Part shown: one piece after another, positions 34,917-43,667 of the stretch
How the letters are laid out: the number at the start of each line of letters is the position of its first letter
How positions within the stretch are numbered: position 1 is the stretch's first letter
DNA from: Mucilaginibacter hurinus
GTDB lineage: Bacteria > Bacteroidota > Bacteroidia > Sphingobacteriales > Sphingobacteriaceae
Length of the DNA stretch: 64,000 nucleotides
Assembly (NCBI RefSeq): GCF_003324525.1
Contig: NZ_QGDC01000001.1
Location: forward strand, 62,001-126,000
Reading direction: 5' to 3'
The notes under the pieces: model-generated
The model's database searches: none
Seen by the model: the letters and a program-made list of their open reading frames with translations, nothing else
What the model was told of the DNA's origin: nothing
Made by a program: the position numbers and the translations under genes

Positions 34917-36413
34917 TCAGGCAAAAAATCCGTGTAAAAACCACTCAGGCGCTTCATCAAAATGCCCCGACCGGAACAGCCAGTAGCGCTGCCCGGCGGT
35001 ATCTTCAACCGCGTAATAGTCGCGGTGTGTGCCTTTATCCAGCCACCATTCGCGTTCTATGCGCTCGGGACCATCTGCACGGGCCACCTCATAACGGCGC
35101 CCATTATAAATAAACATATTGGGCGGATAATCTGGCAGTACAGACATTACCTTGATGGCTTCGGGCCGCGGCAGTAAGCGTACCGGGCGGGGCCTGTCTG
35201 TACGCCACGCCGTTTCGGGCACCTCCTGTAACGAAAGCGCCGGCCGTACCGACCGCTCGGGCCAGTAATGTTCGGCAGGCAAATAACGGCGTATCCGTTC
35301 GGGCCCTATTTTACCGGCAATGCGGTCCAGCAGTTCGGCCAGGGCAGTATCGGCCAGGCCGGGATTACCCGCCCATAGCTTTTCCTGCAATACAGCTACA
35401 TCCTCAACTTTGGTGGCCTCCAGCAAAAACAGCTCAATACCCAGGGCTGTCTCTATTTTGCCAATCTGCAGATCGAAAAGCCTGCACAGGTGCGATACGC
35501 TGTGCGAACCGCGACCGGTGCTGATGCCGGCCTGCACCAGTTTACCATCAACCCGGTAACATTTAAGTATCACTTTGCGTGCGCCTTTACCCTCGCTTTG
35601 CAGGCGCAGGCAAAGCTGCTCCAATAATTTTTTAATGGCTATTTCAATACCGGCGGCTGTGCATACAGGCTCCATGCAGGGCAGCCTTTCGGTATAAGGT
35701 ACCGGCGGCACCAGGGGCGTAAGTATTTCATCTTCGGTACCGAGCGCCTGCCCCAAACGCTGTAAAAACAATTCGCCGAAACGGCGGCGGAGCTCGCGCT
35801 GCGGCATGTTGATGAAGCTGCCAATGGTGCGCAGGCCCAGCTTATGCAGGCGGCTATTTATTTCGGGCTCAAGCCGTAAAGCAGCCGGCGGAAGATCGGG
35901 CAATGCCCCGGCCTGTTCCCCGCTGTTTATAATGGGCGTCACTTTCCCATACCGCGCCACCGCCCAGGCCGCCCCTGCTGTATCGGCAATGGCCGCGCGT
36001 GTGTCATATCCCCTGCTGCGCAGCTTTAACACAATCTCTTTAAGGTACCCGCGTTCGCCGCCCCACAGGTGAGCGCAGCCTGTAATATCCAGCAGCAGGC
36101 CGTCCGGCTTGTCAACCGTAACCAGCGGGGTGTAGCGTATGCACCACAGGCCCAATTGCCGCAGCAGCTTCGCCTCTTTGCCCGGTATGGCATCCAATAC
36201 CTTCAGGTTGGTGGTAATGGCCTTGGCATCGGCGGCGGCCATGCCTGCAAAAATCCCTTCGGCTTCGGCCCGGTGGCTGGCGGCGGTTACTACTATGCGG
36301 TTATGCTCGGGCATTACGCACACAAAGGGCACCTCGCGCAATTGCGGACGGCCCAGCATCAGCCAGTCGGTAACCAGGTGACGGAACCAGATGGCCATAT
36401 AGCGTTTAGGCAT
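34917..36413 (-). CDS. imuB: ImuB-type Y-family polymerase homologue, probably catalytically inactive
   Basis: 498 residues from ATG 36413 (MPKRYMAIWFRHLVTDW), where ATGCCTAA overlaps the imuA stop; the frame extends upstream to 36452. The fold is that of a Y-family polymerase (LLRQLGLWCIRYTPLVTVDK, INSRLHKLGLRTIGSFINMP with the HhH motif), but the acidic active-site motifs are replaced: AIWFRHL stands where HIDMDAF is normal, and LLLDITGCAHL where SIDEAYLD is expected. That is the hallmark of ImuB, which acts as the hub that binds ImuA, DnaE2 and the sliding clamp. The C-terminal part after residue 380 includes the WYLDKG-like segment REWWLDKGTHRDYYAVE, common to these proteins. Overlaps both neighbours by design, indicating translational coupling. 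Confidence 0.93.
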   Translation of the reverse strand: MPKRYMAIWFRHLVTDWLMLGRPQLREVPFVCVMPEHNRIVVTAASHRAEAEGIFAGMAAADAKAITTNLKVLDAIPGKEAKLLRQLGLWCIRYTPLVTVDKPDGLLLDITGCAHLWGGERGYLKEIVLKLRSRGYDTRAAIADTAGAAWAVARYGKVTPIINSGEQAGALPDLPPAALRLEPEINSRLHKLGLRTIGSFINMPQRELRRRFGELFLQRLGQALGTEDEILTPLVPPVPYTERLPCMEPVCTAAGIEIAIKKLLEQLCLRLQSEGKGARKVILKCYRVDGKLVQAGISTGRGSHSVSHLCRLFDLQIGKIETALGIELFLLEATKVEDVAVLQEKLWAGNPGLADTALAELLDRIAGKIGPERIRRYLPAEHYWPERSVRPALSLQEVPETAWRTDRPRPVRLLPRPEAIKVMSVLPDYPPNMFIYNGRRYEVARADGPERIEREWWLDKGTHRDYYAVEDTAGQRYWLFRSGHFDEAPEWFLHGFFA

Positions 36414-37137
36414 AGTTTTGCCTCCCTTCTTCGGCCTCCACGGGTTTATCAACCGTTACAAATTTGCCGGCATCCCACTCCATTACCCAGCTGCCCGGCC
36501 TGCCGTTGCGTACTTTTAACAGTTCCACCTGCCAGCGCGGCGGCCCCAGTCCGGGTAACCCCTCGGCAACGGGCTGGCTGGGCAGGGAGCGTATATGCCA
36601 GCGGGCGGCACAGGCCGTAGCACCTAATTTTTTGGTGGCATTGCGCAGTACAAAACCCGTTACATGGCTTTGCTCCACCGCCAGCTGCAGGCGGCGCGAC
36701 AGTTTAAAATCCAGCTCGCTAACCTCGCCGATAACTGCGGCCAGGCCCTTGCACTTCAGCGCCTCCTCCACCACCCACAGTACATCCTTATCCCGTAATA
36801 AATTTAAAAAGATCACCCTATCCGGCTCGATGCCAAAGGCCTTAAGCGCCGGGGCAAACAGCGTTTGCGACAAGCCCACCCATAAACACGCGCCGCCCTC
36901 CTGCATCAGCGCCGACAGCAGCCCGGTAACAAAACCCGCAGCAGCAGCTACCTCGCCGGGCGTAGCGCAAACCACCTCATGCACCGCCCCCGCCGGGAAA
37001 ACCCCGTTAGGGAAAGCCTCTTCTACCCGCCCCAGACCCCCCAAACCAGTTTTGCCTCCCGCGGGCGGCTTATACCCCTCCCACCGCAGTATGTCCTGCT
37101 GTAGTTTTGAAATAATATGGTGCTGACTTGCGGGCAT
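36406..37137 (-). CDS. imuA: ImuA-type mutasome protein (RecA-like)
   Basis: 243 residues. A RecA-like core lacking a normal Walker A: GVFPAGAVHEVVCATPGEVA sits where the P-loop would be, followed by GACLWVGLSQTLF and a strand with VIFLNLLRDKDVLWVVEEAL. The C-terminal region (ARWHIRSLPSQP, GPPRWQVELLKVRNGRPGSW) is typical of ImuA/SulA-like proteins in mutagenesis cassettes. It interacts with ImuB and is required for DnaE2-dependent induced mutagenesis in species where it was tested. It is the first gene of the three-gene operon, with a -7 element and a palindromic operator within 45 bases of the start. Confidence 0.9.
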   Translation of the reverse strand: MPASQHHIISKLQQDILRWEGYKPPAGGKTGLGGLGRVEEAFPNGVFPAGAVHEVVCATPGEVAAAAGFVTGLLSALMQEGGACLWVGLSQTLFAPALKAFGIEPDRVIFLNLLRDKDVLWVVEEALKCKGLAAVIGEVSELDFKLSRRLQLAVEQSHVTGFVLRNATKKLGATACAARWHIRSLPSQPVAEGLPGLGPPRWQVELLKVRNGRPGSWVMEWDAGKFVTVDKPVEAEEGRQNYA

Positions 37138-37156
37138 CGGCTAACATTTTGCACTA

Positions 37157-37164
37157 CAAATGTA
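37157..37164 (-). promoter_or_regulatory. -7 promoter element of imuA (TACATTTG)
   Basis: Exact TAnnTTTG match on the minus strand, 19 bases before the imuA start codon. No clear -33 element is seen, which may mean weak basal transcription. Confidence 0.6.
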
Positions 37165-37165
37165 A

Positions 37166-37181
37166 TACTAAAAATATTAGC
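37166..37181 (-). promoter_or_regulatory. Palindromic operator upstream of imuA, candidate SOS box
   Basis: Minus strand GCTAATATTTTTAGTA, a 13-base inverted repeat CTAATA-N-TTTTAG with one mismatch. It differs at only two positions from the site before the alkB-like operon (22248-22263) and abuts the -7 element in the same orientation. The rest of the 37182-37424 gap shows no gene. Confidence 0.65.
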
Positions 37182-37424
37182 ATTTTGTTTTTTTGTGGAG
37201 AAGGGAGAAACAACAAAGAAGGCCTCAGACTTATTTAAACTTTTAATAGACTAAGATAAAATGGTCATCCAAGCTCAAATTAATTTATAAACCTTGAGGA
37301 GTTAATATTTTTGTGTCTGATAAAATGTGGGGGAATAATTCGACAACAAATCCCTTTACTCAAAAGTGATGTCAATTTAAGACATTTATCTACATAAATT
37401 GGAAACACTAAATTCCGGAGCCAC

Positions 37425-39284
37425 CTACCCCGGCAAACTAAAATAAAACACGCTCCCTTTATCCACTTCACTTTCGGCCCATATTTCGCCGCCGTGGCCT
37501 TTGATGATTTCGCTGCAGAGGTACAGGCCTATGCCAAAGCCGGAGATGTGGTTATTTTCGGTGCCTTTTACGCGGTAGTAGCGCTCAAACAGGCGGGGAA
37601 GGTCTTCGGCGGTTATGCCCATGCCTTCATCGGCTACGCTTACCTGTACGCCGCCGTTTATATGGCTGCAAGTGATATGTATAGCCGAGCCGGAGGGTGA
37701 GTATTTTACGGCATTACTAATGAGGTTGCTTATTACCTGCCCTATCTTTTCGCGGTCGGCCTTCACCATCATGGGGTTGCAGGGGTTAAATACCAGCACG
37801 TGATTGTTTATGGCAGCTTTCTCCTCTTCTACCGCCTCGCCTACCAGTTGGGTAATATCAAACTCCTGCAGGTCCATATGTATCTTGCCCGACTCGAGGC
37901 GCGACACATTGAGGAAGCCATTGATCATGCGCGTCATTTTTGCCAGTTGCTTGCCGGCCCGCTCAAGCATGCCTGCCACCTGCGTATCTTGGTATTCGGT
38001 GGCCTTTTTTTGCGATACCTGCACGTAGCTGATGGCCGAGGTAAGCGGGGTTTTAAGCTCGTGGCTTACCATGCTGATAAAGGCATTTTTGCGCTGCTCG
38101 TTCTCCTTAATTTCGGTAATATCCACGGTTGAACTGATATAACCGGCAAAGGACCCGTCGGACCGGAAACGCGGCGTACTGCGGGTAAGCAGCCAGCGGT
38201 ATGCATTGCCCGCGGCAGGCAGCCGGAACTCGTACTGCCAGGGCTTTATATCTTTTAACGATGCGGCAAACAGCCGCATCACTTGTTCCTTATCATCAGG
38301 GTGTATCAAATCCAGCCAGCCGTAGTATAACAACTCGGCTGCAGGACGGCCGGTAATAGTAGCCCATGCCTGGTTAAAGTAGATGGTTTTTCCCATCTCA
38401 TCCCCCACCGAAATCATTACATCGGTACTCTCGGCCATTACACGGAAACGGGTTTCGCTTTCGGTAATGGCTGTTTCGGCATTTTTAATATCGGTAATAT
38501 CACGCGTGGTACCGGCTACGGCCTCTACTTCGCCCTGTGCGTTCAACACCGGGTTAAGGATATAATCATACACACGCCGCCCTAAAATGGCGTGCGGAAA
38601 AGATACTTCGCCGCGGATGGAGGTTTTGGTTTCCCTGATCTTATCAATCTCGCGCTCATGCATTTCGGCATGCCAGGGCTCGTACCCGTTTTCGAGCAGG
38701 CTTTTCCCTACGGCATTTTCGCGGGTTTTGCCCCACATGGTTAGCAGGGCCTCATTAGCGTACTGAAAGCGATAGTCGAGCCCGAACACATAAATAAGGT
38801 CGGGGGTACTTGAGGTGATGGTTTCGTACAGGCGGCGCTGCTGTTCAGACCGTTCCTTTTCTTCGCGTACCGCTTCTTCGGCACGTTTCTGCTCAGTAAT
38901 ATCGCTGGCGGTGCCAAACCACTCAATAATGTCGCCCTTGTCATCCAAAATAGGTACCGCGCGAGATGAGGTCCAACCTGTGCTGCCATCGGCTTGTAAC
39001 ACCCGGTGTTCCAGCTGAAATATCTTTTTATCACGTATCGCTTCGGCAATAGCCGCTTTAACCTTGCCAAAATCGTCGGGGTGGATATATTTTTCTATCC
39101 AGCCGCTCATGGGCTCCTGTGTATCTGTTAAAAATCCGCGGCCATCCAGCTGCCCCATTACACTCCAGTCGGCGCTCATACTGTAAATAACATCAGAAGT
39201 AGCAGTAACCAACGCCCTGAAACGCGCATCGCTGGCGGCAGCAGGCTGCTCGGGTAAATTGGAATTTTCGGATGGTTTGGTCAT
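37425..39284 (-). CDS. Multi-PAS sensor histidine kinase
   Basis: 619 residues, no membrane segment, so cytoplasmic. Three PAS/PAC units: about 20-135 (ending GTASDITEQKRAEE), 145-270 (ending AGTTRDITDIKNAE) and 275-390 (ending SSTVDITEIKENEQ). A HisKA domain follows with FISMVSHELKTPLTSAISYV, then HATPase_c with N box ISNLISNAVKYSP, G1 ADEGMGI and G2 GFGIGLYLCSEII. Such PAS-rich soluble kinases sense redox, light or small molecules; no heme or flavin residue pattern is clear enough to choose. No response regulator is adjacent, so it is an orphan kinase. Confidence 0.94.
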   Translation of the reverse strand: MTKPSENSNLPEQPAAASDARFRALVTATSDVIYSMSADWSVMGQLDGRGFLTDTQEPMSGWIEKYIHPDDFGKVKAAIAEAIRDKKIFQLEHRVLQADGSTGWTSSRAVPILDDKGDIIEWFGTASDITEQKRAEEAVREEKERSEQQRRLYETITSSTPDLIYVFGLDYRFQYANEALLTMWGKTRENAVGKSLLENGYEPWHAEMHEREIDKIRETKTSIRGEVSFPHAILGRRVYDYILNPVLNAQGEVEAVAGTTRDITDIKNAETAITESETRFRVMAESTDVMISVGDEMGKTIYFNQAWATITGRPAAELLYYGWLDLIHPDDKEQVMRLFAASLKDIKPWQYEFRLPAAGNAYRWLLTRSTPRFRSDGSFAGYISSTVDITEIKENEQRKNAFISMVSHELKTPLTSAISYVQVSQKKATEYQDTQVAGMLERAGKQLAKMTRMINGFLNVSRLESGKIHMDLQEFDITQLVGEAVEEEKAAINNHVLVFNPCNPMMVKADREKIGQVISNLISNAVKYSPSGSAIHITCSHINGGVQVSVADEGMGITAEDLPRLFERYYRVKGTENNHISGFGIGLYLCSEIIKGHGGEIWAESEVDKGSVFYFSLPG

Positions 39285-39376
39285 GGCACAAGAAACAGAC
39301 TTAAATACACGGAAAGATAGAATTTTGTTTCAGCAGAAATAATTTCATTTAGCGGTCATGGTACTGCAAAGCGGCA

Positions 39377-39817
39377 TTACAGGTCACTAATGCTTTCATG
39401 GGTGATGGTGTTGCCTGCTGCATCCAGCGGGATATAGGGATTATAGGCTATCTCCCACACATTGTTCTCCGGATCTGCAAAGGCAAAGTAATAACCACCA
39501 AAAGGCGTATGCACCGGCGATTTCAGGATATTAATATCCCGCGATTTAAATGCGGCGTAAAGTTCATCTACCTCATCTTGTACGGGTACATTGTATGACA
39601 GTACCACCGGCCGGAAGCCGCTGCCTTCGTGCTGCACGCCCACACCCTCGGCAAGCGCCCGGCGGTTAAACAGGCTGAATAAAAACCCATTCATTTTAAA
39701 AAAAACGATGTCGTTATTTTCCGCCTCCGGGATCCAGCCCAGCTGAGTTTTATAAAAGGCTGTTTGAGCTTGCAGGTTGTTAACCCCTATGGTAATAACA
39801 CTTAAGCGCTGTAGCAT
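39377..39817 (-). CDS. VOC-family (glyoxalase/bleomycin resistance-like) protein
   Basis: 146 residues with two beta-alpha-beta-beta-beta repeats: LSVITIGVNNLQAQTAFYKT in the first and DVNILKSP-type plus GGYYFAFADPENNVWEIAYN in the second. The Glu near the end (NVWEIAYNP) is the usual metal ligand; the first-repeat ligand is not obvious. These proteins include glyoxalases, dioxygenases and drug-binding proteins, so the substrate cannot be told. Monocistronic, on the minus strand. Confidence 0.85.
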   Translation of the reverse strand: MLQRLSVITIGVNNLQAQTAFYKTQLGWIPEAENNDIVFFKMNGFLFSLFNRRALAEGVGVQHEGSGFRPVVLSYNVPVQDEVDELYAAFKSRDINILKSPVHTPFGGYYFAFADPENNVWEIAYNPYIPLDAAGNTITHESISDL

Positions 39818-39848
39818 ATTATTTAATGTTTATTTAGTTAAGGGCCAA

Positions 39849-40466
39849 TTACAACGATGGCAGCTTCCATTGGTACTTAACGGCAAGTATTCTGATAGAG
39901 CATACAACTATTACGGCAATACTTTCGGCAACTGGTACACTTACTACCTGCAAGCATGCCAGGTAAGCTAAACCACCTATTATACAGGCTGTGGCATAAA
40001 TTTCTTTTTGGAATAAAACAGGTATTTCTTTAAGCAGAGTATCACGCAAAACACCGCCAAAGCAACCGGTAATGGTACCCAGTGCTATGCAAATTGCAGG
40101 ATGCAAACCCGCGTCAAGCCCTTTTTTTATGCCTATTACGGCAAACAAACCCAGGCCTAGTGCATCAAACAACAAAAGTGTTGTTTTTAAGTAGTGTACA
40201 TAGTGCCTTAACCATATGGTAATTACGCAGGTAACTAATATTATAACAGGGGTATTAATATCGCGCATCCAGCTTACCGGTGTAGCACCTATAAGTATGT
40301 CACGAATGGTACCCCCGCCTATGGCAGTAATAAAACCAATAATGTGCACGCCAAAAAGGTCGAGCTTTTTGTGTAGTGCGGATACCGTGCCCGAAATAGT
40401 GAAGGCGATTATCCCTAAAATTTCAACTATGGCCGAAAATGAGAGCATATAATTAGTAGAAAGCAA
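39849..40466 (-). CDS. TRIC-type cation channel family membrane protein (UPF0126/YicG)
   Basis: 205 residues; the start could also be the ATG at 40448. Seven hydrophobic helices arranged as two repeats, each with a GG-containing kink: ITAIGGGTIRDILIG in the first and GTITGCFGGVLRDTLLKEIP in the second. These glycine hinges with an Arg-Asp pair are the signature of prokaryotic TRIC homologues, which form trimeric monovalent-cation channels, though some homologues have been linked to glycine uptake. Single gene between unrelated neighbours. Confidence 0.9.
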   Translation of the reverse strand: MLSTNYMLSFSAIVEILGIIAFTISGTVSALHKKLDLFGVHIIGFITAIGGGTIRDILIGATPVSWMRDINTPVIILVTCVITIWLRHYVHYLKTTLLLFDALGLGLFAVIGIKKGLDAGLHPAICIALGTITGCFGGVLRDTLLKEIPVLFQKEIYATACIIGGLAYLACLQVVSVPVAESIAVIVVCSIRILAVKYQWKLPSL

Positions 40467-40554
40467 ACTTAAGTAAAAAGATGTTTGATTATAAGCCTGT
40501 CATTTTCAATCCGCTCCACCTGTAAAGGATGTGTTGACATTATGCATGAAGCAT

Positions 40555-40576
40555 AATGCCCCTTTTAAGGGGCATT
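40555..40576. terminator. Perfect inverted repeat after the small acidic gene
   Basis: AATGCCCCTT and AAGGGGCATT directly face each other around TT, forming a stem of at least 8 bp with a small loop, 25 bases past the stop codon of the minus-strand gene at 40601. A second smaller palindrome (ATTATGC, GCATAAT) adjoins it. Confidence 0.5.
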
Positions 40577-40600
40577 AATTTCTGCTGCGGTTTGGCAATG

Positions 40601-40840
40601 TTAATCGTTTGGATGAGCCAGGCTATCGTCTCCATCGCCTTCGGGCTCAATGTCCAGAGCGCTGTTGTTGGTAGCATTACCTGTTTGAGTTTGGTTGCTC
40701 AGCGAAGGATAGTTTTCTTCTTTAATGGCTTCGTCGGCATCGCCAAAACTGTTTATTTCTTCTTCGTTTGGTACAAAGTCGGGCTGTGGGGTTTCTTCTT
40801 TTTTCGGTTCGTCAATCGGATCAGTAGCTTCCATAATCAT
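40601..40840 (-). CDS. Small acidic protein of unknown function
   Basis: 79 residues from ATG 40840 (MIMEATD), preceded by an A-rich leader typical for this organism; the frame extends to 40891, with less convincing sequence. The protein is very acidic, Pro/Glu/Asn-rich and predicted disordered, with no hydrophobic core (DEPKKEETPQPDFVPNEEE). No family is recognised. Coding status is supported only by length and start context, so it remains moderately sure. Confidence 0.6.
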   Translation of the reverse strand: MIMEATDPIDEPKKEETPQPDFVPNEEEINSFGDADEAIKEENYPSLSNQTQTGNATNNSALDIEPEGDGDDSLAHPND

Positions 40841-40996
40841 ATGTTTTTTCTTAATAAACCGATGGCGGGCTACAATGTTTGGCTGCGGCAATAGTTAGCA
40901 AACCGCTGCGCTAAAGTGATGCTGAAAACATTTTACTTCTGTCAGCGGTTAAAAAAAAGCCTATTATAGGGCAAAGCGCTATAAAAATTAATTTTG

Positions 40997-42325
40997 ATGC
41001 TTAAACAAACCCTTGCTGCTCCGTTACTGAAGATACTTTTGCCGGCACTGTTTACGGGGCTGTGCCACACCGCCTACGCACAAGTTGGCGCGCCCGCCGA
41101 CACGTTAAAAACAGATTCGTTAGGCGCCGGCGGCGTGAAGATCAGTAAGCCCGCAGATACTACATATAATCAATTTGATTTTGGCGACCTCGTACAGCGC
41201 ATCCTTAAACCCAACAAAAAGAAAGACCTGACGCGGCAGGGTTCGGGCATAACTATCATACCCAATGTTGCAGCCAACCCCAGCATAGGTTTCCAGGGCG
41301 GTATAAAGGCTGTAGCGGGCAGGGTTTTAGGTAACGATCCTAATACGCTGATGTCGGTAGCGGCAACGTCGGCATCTATTACTACCAAAGGCATTATTTA
41401 TTTTTACATTAACCACAATGTGTATACGCCCGGCAATAAATGGAACTTTCAGGGCAATTTGGTACTGGCCAAAACCGTAACGCCCGACTATGGGCTGGGT
41501 ATTGGCCGTGCGGCCACGGGCAGCGAGGCCGACCTGGCACTTACCAACCCCGACCGCAAGGGCTATGCGCTACACTCCCTTTATTATAACATCAGGGAGA
41601 AGGTTTACAAGCAGGTTAGCGAAGGACTGTTTTTAGGCGCAGGCGTATCTTTCGACATCAGAAGGCAGATAGAGGACCGCCGCTCCACAACCGAACTTAC
41701 GCCATACAAAATATACAGTGACCGCTATGGTTTTGACCGCAGCAACTATGCCTCAAACGGGATGCTTTTTAACGTGCAGTATACCACGCGCGATAACCAG
41801 AACCGGGCATATAAGGGTATTTACACCGATGTTGGCATCAGGGTGAACCAAACCTGGATGGGGAGTACCAAGGGCGCGGTGCAGCTTACTACCGACTTCA
41901 GGAAATACTGGAGCCTATCAAACCGCAACCCCGAACATGTTATAGCATTTTGGAACTGGGGCGCGTATTTGCTAAACGGGGCCCTGCCCTATCTTGAACT
42001 GCCCGGAAGCGCCAAGGACGCGGGTTTCCGCAGTGCCAGGGGCTATACCGTGGGTTACTTTAAAGGCCCGCAATACTTTTACTCTGAAGTTGAATACCGC
42101 TTCCCGATAACACGGAATAAATTTTTAAGCGGCGTTACGTTTTTCAATATACAAACCGCTAACGATGAGCTGGGCACCAAACTGTTTCAGCAATGGCAGC
42201 CCGGCGGCGGCGCCGGCCTGCGTGTATTATTCAATAAAGCTACACGCACCAACCTGTGCCTTGATTATGCCTGGGGCAGGTACGGCGCGCGCGGCTTCTT
42301 CCTGGGGCTTAACGAAGCTTTTTAG
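40997..42325 (+). CDS. BamA/TamA-family outer membrane barrel protein
   Basis: 442 residues from ATG 40997; the TTG at 40994 is ignored. Signal peptide ending HTAYAQ. A short N-terminal part without POTRA domains leads into a beta-barrel of the Omp85/surface-antigen type: GITIIPNVAANPSIGFQGG at the barrel start, NQNRAYKGIYTDVGIRV, the FRSARGYTVGYFKG loop matching the conserved RGY/F region, SEVEYRFPITRNKFLSGVTF, and a terminal strand ending in GLNEAF with the C-terminal Phe that outer membrane proteins need. The lack of POTRA repeats separates it from BamA itself. Function may be lipid or protein insertion; unknown. Confidence 0.87.
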   Translation: MLKQTLAAPLLKILLPALFTGLCHTAYAQVGAPADTLKTDSLGAGGVKISKPADTTYNQFDFGDLVQRILKPNKKKDLTRQGSGITIIPNVAANPSIGFQGGIKAVAGRVLGNDPNTLMSVAATSASITTKGIIYFYINHNVYTPGNKWNFQGNLVLAKTVTPDYGLGIGRAATGSEADLALTNPDRKGYALHSLYYNIREKVYKQVSEGLFLGAGVSFDIRRQIEDRRSTTELTPYKIYSDRYGFDRSNYASNGMLFNVQYTTRDNQNRAYKGIYTDVGIRVNQTWMGSTKGAVQLTTDFRKYWSLSNRNPEHVIAFWNWGAYLLNGALPYLELPGSAKDAGFRSARGYTVGYFKGPQYFYSEVEYRFPITRNKFLSGVTFFNIQTANDELGTKLFQQWQPGGGAGLRVLFNKATRTNLCLDYAWGRYGARGFFLGLNEAF

Positions 42326-42358
42326 GGATAGCACGTTAAAATTCATGCAAATAATAAA

Positions 42359-42382
42359 GCCTTATGCGTTTCCGCATAAGGC
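42359..42382. terminator. Bidirectional terminator between barrel protein and PRC-barrel genes
   Basis: GCCTTATGCG and CGCATAAGGC make a perfect 10-bp stem with a TTTC loop between the ends of two convergent genes. Confidence 0.75.
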
Positions 42383-42406
42383 CTGCACACAGCTTTGATA
42401 TTTGAT

Positions 42407-43045
42407 TTATAACCGGTGGATATCTGTACCGTTACCTGTGGTATTATCACCCTCGCGATTAATGCCCTGCTGATTATCATACGGCGCTCCGTTACCGGCA
42501 GATATGTTATTATTAAAATGCTGATGCTGGTAAAACGTCTCTCTTTGATACGGTACGCTGATGCCCGTTAAAGGTTTCTCAAATACATATCTTATAGCCA
42601 GCTCGTGCTCTGGCGACAGCTCGCCCTCCTGGTAAGGAGGCAAGCTCAGCAGCTGTTCAATGGTACACGTGGGTAAAAAAACCACTTCATCATCATAAAT
42701 ATCGTCGTCTTGGTCCAAGTCGTCAGTATCTTCGGCATCCTCAACTGCTTCGGTATCGTCTGCCTCGTCATAACCGTCACGCAGTTCGGCAATGCCTATG
42801 GGTACCAACACTTTTTTATCTGTGTCTACATCCTGCTCGTTTTCGGCAAGGTCAACAATAATGTACCTAACGCTGCGGGTTTCTGGATCAAACAACACAT
42901 CGTATACTTCGCCTATCATGCGGTTTAACCCGTCAACCACGGTCCAGCCGGTAATATCGGGCTCGCCCTCAACTATTTGATAGCCACTACCGGCTAACTC
43001 TACAAGGTGACTTCCTTGCTTATTTTCTTCTGCTTCAAGTGCCAT
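42407..43045 (-). CDS. PRC-barrel domain protein
   Basis: 212 residues, cytoplasmic. Residues about 25-95 form a PRC-barrel (DITGWTVVDGLNRMIGEVYD, VRYIIVDLAE, VLVPIGIAEL). A very acidic linker (EADDTEAVEDAEDTDDLDQD) follows, then a second segment with VVFLPTCTIEQLLSLPPYQE, and a Gln/Asn-rich tail. Similar proteins in Bacteroidota and Deinococcus are general-stress associated; the activity is unknown. The tiny membrane-protein gene at 43088-43267 lies just upstream in the same direction. Confidence 0.85.
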   Translation of the reverse strand: MALEAEENKQGSHLVELAGSGYQIVEGEPDITGWTVVDGLNRMIGEVYDVLFDPETRSVRYIIVDLAENEQDVDTDKKVLVPIGIAELRDGYDEADDTEAVEDAEDTDDLDQDDDIYDDEVVFLPTCTIEQLLSLPPYQEGELSPEHELAIRYVFEKPLTGISVPYQRETFYQHQHFNNNISAGNGAPYDNQQGINREGDNTTGNGTDIHRL

Positions 43046-43087
43046 ATCTTTTTAAATTATTATTGGGATATACAAGGGTTTAAAAGG

Positions 43088-43267
43088 TTACCCGTTTAAA
43101 GTGATTAGTTTGCCGGCAGTGCTATTTACTGCGGCGGGCGTACCGGTGGCGCTATCGTTATCAGTGCCGCCACTGAATAAGAAAAACAGAATTGCTACTA
43201 CAACGACAGCAATGATTATCCATAGCCACGGGAAAGGCTTTTTGGGTTCTACTTCTAAATGTGCCAT
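43088..43267 (-). CDS. Small single-pass membrane protein (59 residues)
   Basis: Found by direct translation of the minus strand: ATG at 43267, TAA at 43088-43090. The protein begins MAHLEVEPKKPFPWLW and has one hydrophobic helix (IIIAVVVVAILFFLF, residues 17-31), then a Ser/Thr/Gly/Asp-rich tail. It is 42 bases upstream of the PRC-barrel gene on the same strand, so the two may share a transcript. The positive-inside pattern (KK before the helix) and a clean stop support it as a real gene. Function unknown. Confidence 0.65.
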   Translation of the reverse strand: MAHLEVEPKKPFPWLWIIIAVVVVAILFFLFSGGTDNDSATGTPAAVNSTAGKLITLNG

Positions 43268-43492
43268 AATGGTGTGTTGGGTGAGTGATTCATTACGTTT
43301 AATATGTAATGATTAAACACACCAAAGGGCAATTGTTTTTAACAAATAGGATTATTTATTTATTAAAACGATAATTAAAGCGACACATGAGATTATGCAC
43401 GCTTAGCATCAAGTAAAACTTTACAATTTGATAAAGTTAACTTAACCAAATTGTAATGCAATACGGTGACATTTAGGGCAACTTAACTTACT

Positions 43493-43657
43493 ATGGAAGT
43501 AAACTACCTTATAATAGCATTGGTGATTTTTGCAGCGTTTTGCCTGATATTTTTGCTGATACGTAAAAACCTTAAAGACAAAAACCAATTTGAGAAAGAC
43601 TTTTACCGTTCAGAAGTCAATCCTGAAAAGCATAACGATAACGAATCGCGTATGTAA
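43493..43657 (+). CDS. Small single-pass membrane protein (54 residues)
   Basis: Direct translation from ATG 43493 to TAA 43655-43657. It starts MEVNYLIIALVIFAAFCLIF, one membrane helix at the very N-terminus, followed by a basic RKNLKDKNQFEKDF stretch and a polar tail. The design (N-out helix, basic cytoplasmic tail) is common to small Bacteroidota stress proteins. The upstream region contains a T-rich sequence but no clear TAnnTTTG. It is convergent with the cystathionine beta-synthase gene 10 bases downstream. Confidence 0.65.
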   Translation: MEVNYLIIALVIFAAFCLIFLLIRKNLKDKNQFEKDFYRSEVNPEKHNDNESRM

Positions 43658-43667
43658 CGCTTAACAT

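Noticed and set aside
34917-36413. Annotation as active DNA polymerase IV (DinB)
   Set aside because: The acidic catalytic motifs are missing and the gene lies in an imuA-dnaE2 context, so ImuB fits better.
43101-43316. 71-codon plus-strand frame
   Set aside because: It is antisense to the better supported 59-residue membrane protein at 43088-43267 and has poor amino-acid composition.
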